Below are positions 9,667 through 20,162 of a stretch of DNA of 64,000 nucleotides, one piece after another. Position numbers and translations under genes: made by a program. The stretch spans positions 6,411,201 to 6,475,200 of the forward strand of contig OX345637.1 of NCBI GenBank assembly GCA_947044365.1. The letters run 5' to 3'. The stretch's first letter is position 1, and every line of letters starts with the position of its first letter. The notes beneath the pieces were generated by a model. That model ran no database searches, had not been told where the DNA came from, and saw nothing but the letters and a program-made list of their open reading frames with translations. The stretch is from Petrosia ficiformis. Its lineage: Eukaryota; Porifera; Demospongiae; Haplosclerida; Petrosiidae.

Positions 9667-12600
9667 TTTCTAATAGTAATATTTACATGTATATTCTTTT
9701 TCTCACGCATAAACATGCAGACATCTCTATTTCTTGCAGTACAACCACCTGTGAAATTAGAATTAGTTCAAGGTATACATGTATATATACATGGGATTTA
9801 AGCTTGTAACAATTTTTTTGTCCTGGCCAGTAATACAAAGAAACTTCTCTTGAGCTCTCTGTGACAATTTCTATTACATTTTCAGCTGTTGTGCATGCAT
9901 AAATAATTACTTTCAAAGACAAAAATTTTCCAAATGAACAAATGTTGGTTGTACATGTACATGTAGCCCTAAATTATATGATTATAATTATGTGTATGTA
10001 TTATACTAATACATCTTCTACATGTACATGTACATACGTTGTGTACATGTATATACAGATCATAATAATGACTGACAAGCCTTATGCTTGTGTACAACAT
10101 GTATGTGTACATGTACATGTAGTTCAATATAAAAATTACTCGCATTATCATTGGTTTCTCTGTACTATCTTTTGTTAAGGCTCAGGTCCAGTACATATAG
10201 TGGGACAAATGACAACAGGTAAGACTATGTCTATTAGGGGTAGGGATTATTGGCAATTTAGATACTGGTTACGTTATTAAAAACATTGTTACAATGTACA
10301 TGTAATAGTCATCTCTAACTCCATTGCTACCTATAAAGCCAAACAAACAGTATTAAGCTGGTCATGTCCTCAAAGTATAGGCGTGGCATATAAATTATTT
10401 AATGTGTTACAAGTTCTCTTGTATTGTTTATTGTAGTACTAACAGATGATTTCTCTTCTGATGAAGATGATGATGAGTCAAAAGAATCAAGTCCTGCTGG
10501 TAGATTACTAACTGTACCTCATGTACTTGTACCCCATGTACATGTACCTCATGTAAATGTACCTTATGTACATGTACCTTGTGTAGATGTGTATTTATAA
10601 ATACGTTTTATGCTCAGTATTTAGTACTATAAGTACATTGTATATACATGTACATATAGATTATATATACATTTTCTTATTTTCTAATTGTACAGTATCT
10701 ATTTGTTCAAATTAACTATATATTATTACATGTACATGTATTTTCATTTAGGTAATGTTACAGGGAAGAATGTGCAAAAGGTATGCACAAATAGTGTACA
10801 GTAATATGCAATGTTCATGTACAGAGTGTTGTAGGTTCGAATCCCACCTGAGGCAACTCTCATTTTTCATTTTTCCATTGCCTCAGGTGTCTTTCTTTTT
10901 TTCTTTCTTTCTTTCTTTCTACATCTCTGATAACATCATGTATATTGAATGTGTACATGTACATGTACATGTACTTGTATATGCATATGCATATACAATT
11001 GAATTCTGTTATAAGCCCATGACAATCCCAAAATGAAAATTATACCAATCAAAGAGAAAGACCCAATGAAAATTTTGAAAAAAATTGATTGGAATTGAAA
11101 CATTCGTACTTCCAACAGCAAAGTTCAAAGTTATAATAATGATGACCTTTGACCCTAAATTTATGGGATATAGTTTTGTGTATCATACAAAAGAGGTGTG
11201 ATGACTGTGATCAAAGTTATGGTTGATTAAGTAATGATAGATGAATGGAAAATTGGCAAAAACTAAACTCTATTTGCATGGTGCTAAAACTCATTATGGG
11301 TTAATGTCTTGATACACTATGCAACTTTCAAGTTTCATCCATGCCAATGTTTTTTTGTGTTGATGTGACATGGAATAACCCTATAGTCATTACTATCCTC
11401 TTTTATTTACTATAGAAGCGTCCTGGAGAATTTATAACTCAGAAACCTGCTAAGGTACATGTGTGTATTTTACAATATTATAATACCTGTGTACACACAT
11501 GTAGTTTGAGTTCTATATGAAGAGAGTTGCTTTATAATTGATGTTTATTTAAATTGCTGTAATCAGTGAAAATATGTTTCCCATTACTGTAGATGAGATT
11601 AAATAATTTCAAAGAATAAATTTCATTGAGTTTAGTTTTTGTGAACTACATGTACATGTACATGTATATAGTAGAATGTATTTCTAAATCAAATTTAGTG
11701 GATACAAAGCAGCAATCAAAGATTTAAAAGGGGAATGTTCCCAATTTAATAACGATGATCAAATAATTACCTTTAAACACACAGTTAACCAGATGTTCTG
11801 AGAACACATACATGTACATGTACAGTAGCTTTATGTATTAACCTTAATGATCATTGTGGGTATGTGAGCAAGTTTACGAAGGCATGTTTGAGAGACAAAA
11901 TAGCATACTGTTCTGAACAGATATGTAATTAGAAATCATAGGAATTGCTGATACTGTGAACTGCATTGCCTTTTTAAGTTACATGTATGTTTACACTACA
12001 GTGGAACCCCTCTATTCCAGACACCCTTTCGACAAATATAAGTGTCCTGATTACAGGGGTGTCCTCATTTCAGGGATGAATTTATATTATATAACACAGT
12101 TGGGACATTTTTTAATGTCCTTAATAACAGGGGTGTCCTTAGTAGAGCGATTTCACCGTATACATGTATAAATTAGCATGATAGATAGACAGACAGGTTG
12201 ACAGACAGAACTACATTGTACATGTATGCTGCTAAAGGTAATTAGTTGTATATATACGTTATTAGATGGCTAAACTCCATAATAATAAGGACAAAGAGGA
12301 AGAGGAGGAGGAAGAGGATGATGATGATGACGAAGAGAGTGAACAAGATGTAGAAGAAGATACTTCAATGGATGTATCTACATCTCCGGAGAAAGTTGGT
12401 TAGTCACGTGACATTCCACCTAAGCACATATACTTGATGAAATACAATGTACCTTCATGTACTTGTTAAGTAGCCATTTTGTGCAGAAAACACTTGTACA
12501 TGTGTGTATTTAAATGCTCGTTGTTCAGCAATTTGTACAACCTGCCAATGAAATATGGTATCCAGGAAGAGCAATTACTGCTCTACCTAAATTCCAAATT

Positions 12601-15600
12601 TAGTTAGTTTCCTGTGCAAAATCATTCATGGTCACATAATTATATTCTTTATTTCATTAGTTAAGAATATTAAGAAAAGCACGAAAAAGCAAGTGAATGA
12701 AGTTGAAGATGATGTGAGTTTCTAATAGTTGATACATGTACATGTACATGTACATGTACTTGATAAATTGACAAATTTTACAAAGAGCTAATTTTGACTC
12801 GACAGTGAATGTGCAGTAGTGCTTGTACAGGTACATACTGTGTACATGTACAGTATCCCTCAATAAACATTATTGTTATAATACATGTACATGAGTGGTA
12901 CATACATGTACATGTACATGTACATAATGCAGTTAAAACTACTCGGATGTTGACGATATTCACACAAATGTTATATTATGTGTTTCACACATGGCATGTA
13001 AGTTTCTTTTATCAGGTACTGTAAATGTACATGTACATGCACACATGTAGGTATTCAAGAAAGGTTCCAATCCGTTTAAATATACATGTACATGTAGGCA
13101 TTCAAGAAGGGTTCCCATCCTTTTACATGTAAATGTACATGTACATGTAGGCATTCAAGAAGGGTTCCCATCCCTTTAAATGTACATGTACATGTACATG
13201 TAGGAAGGGTTCCCGTCCTTTGAAATGTACATGTACATGTACATGTACATGTAGCCATTCAAGAAGGATTCCCATCCTTTTAAATGTACACTTGTACACA
13301 TGTAAACTTTCAAGAAGGGTTCCCATCCCTTTAGAGGCCTGGTTATACTGGTATATAAACTATTTACATATAGGATGAGGAAGAATCTGATGAAGATGAT
13401 GAAGACTCAGATGAAGAAGACTCGGATGAGGAATCTGGAGATGATGATAATGAGAAAGAAGTTAAACCCAAGGTACATGTACATGTACATGTACACATGT
13501 ATGTGTCAATAAAGTCACTAGCAGTGAACTTGTAAGGGATCTTTACTTTGATATAATTACAGGCATACATGTACTGTGTATAAAAGTTCATTTGCACATC
13601 TCCTAATGTGGTAGATTTTTAAAAGATAGTAAAGAGTCTGTCACAATACTTCTTTGTGTCTTTGCCACTGGTGAAGTCAAACGTTAATTTATGTAAATCG
13701 ACAACTACAGTACCTGACAAAACATACTTGTGTGTCATGCGTGAAATGCGCAATATGACATTCGTGTTGGGCCGTTTTATTCGCACAAGCATGTGAAGAG
13801 CTCAAGCAGTCTTGTTTGTTTTGGGGCGTGGTACAAGATTTTGTTTACACACTTTTTGTAAATTATTTCGTTTATCCAAGCATGTGATAGAGAAAGAAAC
13901 TATTGTAAGCTTTTTTGAGGCATTTTTTTTTTTACCTACAATCACCTAATTGTCATAAAGTTGGAATATGAAATATAAGCTCTAGACTGCAAAGTAGTTC
14001 AAGGCTGAAATTACGAAGGAAATCTTGAAAATTATGATTATATATAAATGAAGTAAGCCTGTTGTTCTTGATATTAAACTAAGATGTCAGTATCTATAAC
14101 TGTTAAATCTTGGGTGCATGCATGTTAATTTTAAAAAAAGTCATTTTGTTAAAATTCTTTTTACTAAAAGTAGAAATGTCTTCAACAGCCTGAAAGTTCT
14201 CATCACAAGAAACAATATCCCTCGGAGCTCTGCAACATCGCTGGCCTTGGAAATCTATTATTAAAATGTTATTTATTGTTTTATAATAAAAAGTTTTTGC
14301 TTGATAGTATAATTATCATAAATAATGTTACTTGCATTTCACAGAAGTAGTCTATGTACATACATACACAAAGAAAATCTTGAATCTAGCGATTCTAGCG
14401 CTAATAATATATCAATAGCAAGAGCCCTTTCTCTAAAGAAGTAAACATTAATGAAATGTGGTCCAGCTCCACCCTACTGTTGAAAGAGCTTGCAGTCACA
14501 TACATGTAAATTTAATTGCAGGTTTTTGCGTGATCATGATGGTGATTTTGTGAAATGTCATGCAAAATTCCTGCGCACACTGTGCAAGTTTATTTTGTCA
14601 GGTACTGTACATTAACTACATTTACATGTACAATATAATCCCATAATCTGTTTTCTTCAAACACAGTCTACATAAATAATGTGTATTTATTCACTTGTGT
14701 ATTGCATAGAGTGCTGTCTGATAGGGTCTTGTACTGTAATGTCATGATTGACATCATTCACACAACCTGAGTTCACCAATGATTACTTAAAATATTAAAC
14801 TGCTGTACACATTCTGATTAATGTGATGATATTCGTAATATGAGGTGGATCTCAAAGGGTTGACTCTACGTACACATATACATGTACATGTACAAGATAT
14901 ATAACCTCTAATTACATGTATACCTGTAACTAATTGGACTCTAATTACATGTATACCTGTAACTAATTGGACTCTAATTACATGTATACCTGTAACTAAT
15001 TGGACTCTAATTACATGTATACATGTAACTAATTGGACTCTAATTACATGTATACCTGTAACTGATTGGACTCTAATTACATGTATACCTGTAACTGATT
15101 GGACTCTAATTACATGTATACCTGTAACTGATTGGACTCTAATTACATGTATACCTGTAACTGATTGGACTCTAATTACATGTATACCTGTAACTAATTG
15201 GACTCTAATTACATGTATACCTGTAACTAATTGGACTCTAATTACATGTATACCTGTAACTAATTGGACTCTAATTACATGTATACCTGTAACTAATTGG
15301 ACTCTAATTACATGTATACCTGTAACTAATTGGACTCTAATTACATGTATACCTGTAACTAATTGGACTCTAATTACATGTATACCTGTAACTAATTGGA
15401 CTCTAATTACATGTATACCTGTAACTAATTGGACTCTAATTACATGTATACCTGTAACTAATTGGACTCTAAGTACATGTATACCTGTAACTAATTGGAC
15501 TCTAAGTACATGTATACCTGTAACTAATTGGACTCTAATTACATGTATACCTGTAACTAATTGGACTCTAAGTACACGTATACCTGTAACTAATTGGACT

Positions 15601-18600
15601 CTAATTACACGTATACCTGTAACTAATTGGACTCGAATTACATGTATACATGTAACTGATTGGACCTTTTTTTCTGTTAACTGAAATCTTAATGAAACCA
15701 ATGTACATGTACATTGTGACGATGATTGTGTGTACGTGTATATGAGTATTGAGTTGTGATATACAATGTATCTCTCTCTTCCCTTGTAGGCTATAAAGTT
15801 TGCTACACCAGTTAATATTGGTGGTAAGAAAAATAACAACAAATTCAATACTCCACAGCCTGGGAAACCTTTGAAGCCATCAATGAAGACACCACAATCT
15901 GCAGTGAGTACTTGTAAATAAATGTACACTATAGACGAAATTGTCTATGTTTACTGAAGCAGGCAAGCCTCGAACACGCCCACAATATTAACCTCATGTA
16001 GTGCACATGTAAGCATTGATGTGGGCATGTCAGCAAAGCTCACAGAAAATAAATAAAAGATCAGTATATTCTAGGGCTGGGCGATTTTGGTAGTATCATT
16101 ATCACGATTGATACTCACAAGTATCACGATATATCACGATATTTTACAATATTATTAATTTTAAGTTAACACTGAAAGTACAATACTTCTTTGATTAAAA
16201 AGTGTTAAAAAACCCAAGCTACATGTATATACTGTGAGAAAACATGATGTGACAACTATGATTAATAAATTACAGATGGATACTTCAGTCAAAAAGTCAA
16301 TGAACAAGAAATGACATGATTAAGGTAAGTTTTCAGCAAGAAAGACGAGCATTTGTACATTTTCAGGTAATAAGCATGATCGTTTTTTGTTGACAATGTG
16401 TCCTGCACAGCTAAATGCCCTTTCTGACGGAACTGACGTTGCTGGAATCGCCAGATACTTTCGGGCAAGGGCAGAGAGAGATGGATATCTTTCGGAATTG
16501 GTTTTCCAAAATACCAGAGGATCTTCTTGGACTGTACTTTCAGCAACATATCGTGATGTTTCAGCTTTGGCTCTCTCAGTAGCAGATAAATTTGACAGGG
16601 TTTCAGTTGATGGATTGATCACATCATCAATTAGTTTTAGTAACTTGTACTCCTCCTTTTTTTTCTTTGGTGGTGGCTCTTGTGACTGAGTAGCTTCTTG
16701 TGAGAAATTAGAGTAGATGTCTGATACCTCAAGTTCAATGTTAGTGATGGTATGAAATCTTTCACTCTCCGATAAAAACAAGAGTGATTTAAACCTAGGG
16801 TCAAGGAAAGTGGCTTTATTTAACAGTTCCATCTGTTCCCCAGTGTATCTTTTCTTTAAGTTTTGTAACATCTTGCTGCGCAACATTCTGGCCACTCTAT
16901 TATCCGAAGAACAAGGAGCAAGGTATGTGTTATTCAATTTGTGAATAAGTGGCCGTAGTGATGAAATGCTTACAAATGTTTGACCACCTAATGCCTCAGT
17001 AATTTCCACTAAGGGTTTCATCACTTCTAGGTATGTCTCCATTGCAGCAAATTCATGATCTGTTGGCATTAGATCCCCTCTGCGTAGTTCAAACAATGCA
17101 GCACATACCGCCTGTTGCTGCTCTACTGCTCTTTGGACCATATAATAAGATGAATTCCACCTTGTAATGACCTCTTGAATCATCCTATGTTGAGAAAATG
17201 GAGGTCTAACTGCTTCTGTTTGAGTAAATCTGTAGATTTTGATGAGTGGTGGAAATGACCGGCTAACCTCCTACACCTCCCAAGAGATTTGGATATTTCA
17301 GGAGTAGATGTTCCCTCAATTACAGCCAGCTGCAAAGTGTGGCTGAAACAGTTAAAATTCATCCACCCAAGATCGTTGACAGCACGCACTATGTTGCTGC
17401 CATTGTCTGTAACCACTGCACCAATGTTAAGACTCGATAAATCCCATTCATCAAGAACTGCCTCCAACTCGGTAGCTATATTTGAAGCTGTATGTGCCTC
17501 TAAAAACTCCCTAGTGTCTAACAGCACACTCTCTAACTGGAACTCTGCATTAATAAAGTGAGCTGTCACTGACATATATGCCTGGTTAGCCAATGATGTC
17601 CACATATCAGTAGTGATGGAAAACGACTGAGCACTACTAACTTTACCCTTCATCCTTTCTCGTGTTTCGTGATACAACTTTGGAATGTAATTAGTGGTAA
17701 TGGCCTTTCGAGATGGTGGCTCATATTTTGGCTCGATGGTGTGCAACAGATGACGAAAGCCTTTGTCATCCACAGTGCTTAAAGGTTGCATGTCTTTAGC
17801 TATATAATACCTTAGTGCATCAGTAATTCCTTTCCATCGGGGTGAAGATCTAAGCATTGGCTGCCGAATCTGAAGAGTCTGAGAGATGGTGAGTTGACTT
17901 TGATCTGATGATGAAGGTGTTGCATCTGTGTCATAGGTTTTGCTTAGTGTTCTGTAAACACTGTGATGAGACTTCTCTAGATGACTTCGCATATTCGTGG
18001 TGTTCCCAGAATATTTTAGTACCTACATGTACATGCAAGATATTTTTAAAACAAACTCAACTCCACATTCATGAATTTCACGTATTTGTATTTTCAGTTT
18101 TTCACATGCAAAAAAAAAACTATTATACTGTCCAAATGAACGATACAGACAAGCATGCCCTCGTGTACACACGTGTGTAACAAAAAACTAACCTTTTTAC
18201 ACAGCTTGCAGTAAACTTCCTTCCTATCTTTCTTTTTTTTCACTATATACTGACCATCAATGGCGCGAAACCCAAAATATTCCCACACAGGACTTGTAGC
18301 TCCTTCTAAGGGAAGCAGCTCAAACGATGACGAACCAGAGCTGCTCGCCATTTGCGAATCATCTGAGTTGTTATGCGCATGCGTATATACCACGTGGTGA
18401 TCGATACTTCGATACTGTGTATCGTTATCGCAATACTGGCTAAATTTCGCGATAATCGATTAATCGCAACTATCGCCCAGCCCTAGTATATTCATCAAGC
18501 CATATTCATAATGTACATATTTTCAAGACACAATGCTGAATCCAAGTGAGAATAGTACTCATCACAAACACTATAATGGTTTTGGAAGCAAACGTGGAAA

Positions 18601-20162
18601 GAGTTCATACATGTACATTGTAACCATGATAAAAATGCTCATTTGTTGTTTTTTTTTTTTTGACAAAAGCTTCAAAAGGTAGTTTGCTAGCTTTAGTTCA
18701 ATTCCTGCTTATATTAGTGAAGTATTATATTATTTTTATTTTCACACAGCAAATGAAAGTCACGAAAGGAGACAAGAAGAATACTCCAAAGAACATTTCA
18801 AAGAACACACCAAAGAATGCACCAAAGGTCATTATTGTGTACTATCTTTAAAACTTTCATTTCAGAATTCAATTTTGTGTATATTGCACTTTTTATACAG
18901 TTACAGTGCTTAATCTATATTTAGAACTTAGTAATATATATATACTATACAGTATATGTAGAACTTGTAATATACATGTACATGTATATACTTTTTAAAA
19001 GTGTAAGTACTACCTTGCTAACTGAACTTAAACATTACATGTAGCTTGATGGTACTTCCAGCATAATTATTTCTTGTTTTTCTAATTTTAATTCTTAGGG
19101 TCTTGCAAGTATTGATGACATTAAGCAGAAATTGTTGAAGGTATGAAAATACTGCACTCATCATTATAGTCCTGTATAGTGTGTATCATTGTTTTGATTA
19201 TGTTCGGGCTTGCCTTCTTTCTATAATACATTCAAACATCAAAAATGAACACAAAACACTGTTATACAATGTAGTAACACATAATGTTGTGTTGTAGCTC
19301 TGATCAGCATTCACTTACATGTAGTAATTGACTGATCAGGTAGCTGGAAAATTTGCATTGTATATACACATATATATAATAGTTGTAAGGTGCACATTCT
19401 GTAAATATATTAAAGTTTAAATTAAAAATTTAAACTTTAATATATTCACCTACTTGTAATACTGTAATTAATCACATGATGTATACATGTATTTCTTTTG
19501 TTACAGTCTCCCAATATTCCAAAGAAATTGGAGAAGTTTAATAACTATATGACAAGTACTTACAAGATCACTGATAATAGTGTAAGGAACCTTGATGTAC
19601 ATGTATTATGTTGACCGTACATACACAAACATTGATCACTGAAGAATGTTACATACACTAGTACTTGCTAAACATCCATGTTCATATACATAGTCTGGGA
19701 CGAAGGTTGGAAAATTCCTTTAGAAGCTTTGACTGCAAACTTGATATTTTTGATAACTACATTGTATACAGCCGGTATCCCTCTACTATATGAAACCCTC
19801 GTTTATGGTATGTACATGTACATGTAGGATATAGTATCAAAAAGATGTCTTAGCCTAAATAATTGCACTTGTATTACATTGCTAAGCAGGTTACTTAAAT
19901 TAGATTTATATATTGGTATATTAATATTACACACACAAAGTAATTACTTTTTATTGCTGTGTGTGTAAAACTCTATTTCATAAACTCAGTTGATCCTGAA
20001 CTCCTGATAAGTGCATACATGCAAACTGGCTTGTTGTATGTACATCATACATGTATCACATGATCTTTTAATAACTCACACATAATTATTTATATACGTC
20101 ATTTCATCACCTCACAGGTAAAGAAGCAGATGTGGGAATTTGTTCAAAAGAACCGAAAATAA
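5937..20162 (+). CDS. NPM1: Nucleophosmin (nucleolar histone/ribosome-assembly chaperone), 16 exons
   Basis: Exons: 5937-5979, 6046-6137, 9416-9538, 9721-9772, 10180-10218, 10437-10499, 10752-10780, 11416-11454, 12266-12398, 12661-12713, 13374-13472, 15790-15903, 18750-18827, 19099-19140, 19507-19581, 20118-20162. All phases agree and the sum is 1,119 nt (372 aa plus TAA). N-terminal core: FWGKQLSSKNKTYEWTGE, EVKHVILSMRLE, then SLFLAVQPPVKLEL and GSGPVHIVGQ, the nucleoplasmin-fold signature that forms pentamers. An acidic run (EEEEEE) lies in an early loop, SSDEDDDESKE follows the core, and long Glu/Asp tracts fill exons 9 and 11. A basic KRPG motif (exon 8) and the KNTPKNISKNTPK region (exon 13) suit nuclear import and CDK sites. 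The C-terminal domain (GLASIDDIKQKLLK, then LEKFNNYMTSTYKITD and VKKQMWEFVQKNRK) matches the three-helix nucleic-acid-binding domain of NPM1, keeping one of the two terminal Trp. Human NPM1 is 294 aa; the extra length lies mainly in the acidic and basic middle. Confidence 0.93.
6185..6770. mobile_element. TIR element carrying a captured zinc-finger-like gene fragment
   Basis: Flanked by a perfect 8-bp direct repeat TAGCACAA (6177-6184 and 6771-6778). The ends are inverted repeats: AGTCTCGTGTAGCCAGCCCC on the left and the complement of GGGGCTGGCTACGCGAGAC on the right. A second inverted pair (gggtctgggagatctgtgtag / ctacacagatctcccagaccc) lies further in. The 8-bp duplication fits the hAT superfamily. 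It lies in nucleophosmin intron 2. The interior from 6335 encodes a Cys-pair peptide that is frameshifted (see the separate entry). Confidence 0.75.
6335..6560 (+). pseudogene. Captured 5' fragment of a Cys2...Cys2 zinc-finger-type protein
   Basis: Starting at ATG 6335 the frame reads MARVCCLCSSDV, then basic residues and GRTAAGAKETLNELFSK. After a single-base shift it continues with NLTVDSLPHFKEENDCI and CKKCKDSLEEL. Spacing of CxxC near the start and CxxC about 65 residues later resembles zinc-coordinating N-terminal domains. The in-frame stop shows it is not an intact gene. It lies wholly inside the TIR element. The parent gene was not identified. Confidence 0.5.
6771..7826. other. Intronic stretch with no supported gene
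   Basis: Part of nucleophosmin intron 2. It holds a 98-codon open frame at 7244-7540 with no recognisable domain and no splice support. The rest is AT-rich with nothing recognisable. Confidence 0.5.
7827..8068. mobile_element. hAT-type MITE with perfect 8-bp target duplication
   Basis: A 242-bp non-coding element beginning TAGGGCTGGGACGATTAATC and ending with CGATTCCCAGCCCTA, flanked by GTTAATTT at 7819-7826 and 8069-8076. The terminal TAGGGCTGGG equals the end of the larger hAT element at 16072-18485. The interior is rich in ATCGATTA motifs. Confidence 0.88.
8437..8925. repeat. ~88-bp tandem repeat array
   Basis: Five to six head-to-tail copies of a unit containing 'agagcatgggtatgagacta', 'aatagtgagagt' and 'tgatcattttgaccatttcc'. 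A partial unit reappears at 9293-9340, right of the element at 8931-9292, showing that the array was split by that insertion. Confidence 0.85.
8931..9292. mobile_element. hAT-type MITE inserted in the 88-bp array
   Basis: A 362-bp element beginning TAGGGCTGGAGCGAAT and ending ATTCGTTCCAGCCCTA (15 of 16 complementary). Flanking 8-mers ATCATGTT and ATCATTTT match at 7 of 8 positions, so a target duplication with one change. No coding capacity. Confidence 0.8.
9589..9662. repeat. (CT)n microsatellite
   Basis: About 36 CT dinucleotides in nucleophosmin intron 3, ending about 58 bp before the acceptor of exon 4. Low-complexity open frames over it (Ser/Leu repeats) are artefacts. Confidence 0.9.
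11997..12160. mobile_element. Short TIR element with TA-type ends
   Basis: The left end TACAGTGGAACCCCTCTA pairs imperfectly with the right end (complement TACGGTGAAATCGCTCTA). The inner part repeats 'aggggtgtcct' and 'aatgtcctt'. Ends in TA fit a Tc1/mariner-type target site. Non-coding, in nucleophosmin intron 8. Confidence 0.55.
13030..13335. repeat. Tandem repeat mixing (ACATGT)n with 'caagaagggttcccatcc'
   Basis: About six copies of a ~50-60-bp unit in which 'attcaagaagggttcccatc' alternates with variable-length TGTACA tracts. It lies in nucleophosmin intron 10, about 40 bp before exon 11. Confidence 0.8.
13473..14903. other. Intron 11 of nucleophosmin, left part: no gene seen
   Basis: AT-rich intronic sequence without supported coding, TIR or RNA features. 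Short ACATGT runs occur near 13475 and 14620. Confidence 0.5.
14904..15664. repeat. 33-bp minisatellite, about 23 units
   Basis: Unit 'taattacatgtatacctg' plus 'taactaattggactc' (33 bp) repeated almost without change; rare variants are aagtacatg and acacgta. Because 33 is divisible by three and the unit lacks stops in one minus frame, a 380-codon open frame spans it (VTGIHVIRVQL repeated); it is not a gene. Confidence 0.93.
16072..18485. mobile_element. Near-complete hAT DNA transposon (2,414 bp)
   Basis: Perfect 8-bp target duplication GTATATTC (16064-16071 and 18486-18493) and perfect 14-bp TIRs TAGGGCTGGGCGAT. Subterminal repeats of 'tatcacgat' lie inside the left end. It contains one transposase gene on the minus strand, antisense to nucleophosmin, within intron 12. 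The conserved ends and single coding lesion suggest recent insertion. Confidence 0.95.
16320..18351 (-). pseudogene. hAT transposase with BED zinc finger, one frameshift
   Basis: Exon 1 runs from about 18351 (MASSSGSSSFELLP) to 18193, and exon 2 begins at 18022. Joined they give a BED finger (YCKLCKK, then VLKYSGNTTNMRSHLEKSHH). The RNase-H-like core follows: SITTDMWTS, AVVTDNGSNIV and CFSHTLQLAV. Frame 1 ends at 17180 just after LLKQKQLDL. The next frame continues from MIQEVITRWNSSY to the stop at 16320, so one base is gained or lost near 17185-17200. The C-terminal hAT dimerisation region is intact (DPLVFWKTNSERYPSLSALA, VPSERAFSCAGHIV). Total length would be about 620 residues, normal for the ZBED-like hAT group. 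It acts in the nucleus to bind the TIRs and excise or insert the element; the frameshift probably disables this copy. Confidence 0.9.

Noticed and set aside
9531..9809. Ser/Leu-repeat open frames
   Set aside because: Translation of the (CT)n microsatellite.
10825..10855. tRNA gene suggested by GGTTCGAATCC
   Set aside because: Only a 3'-half-like segment is present, without A box or acceptor stem pairing; at most a tRNA-derived SINE remnant.
14787..15929. 380-codon minus-strand open frame with VTGIHVIRVQL repeats
   Set aside because: It is the 33-bp minisatellite read in a stop-free frame, antisense to a real nucleophosmin exon.
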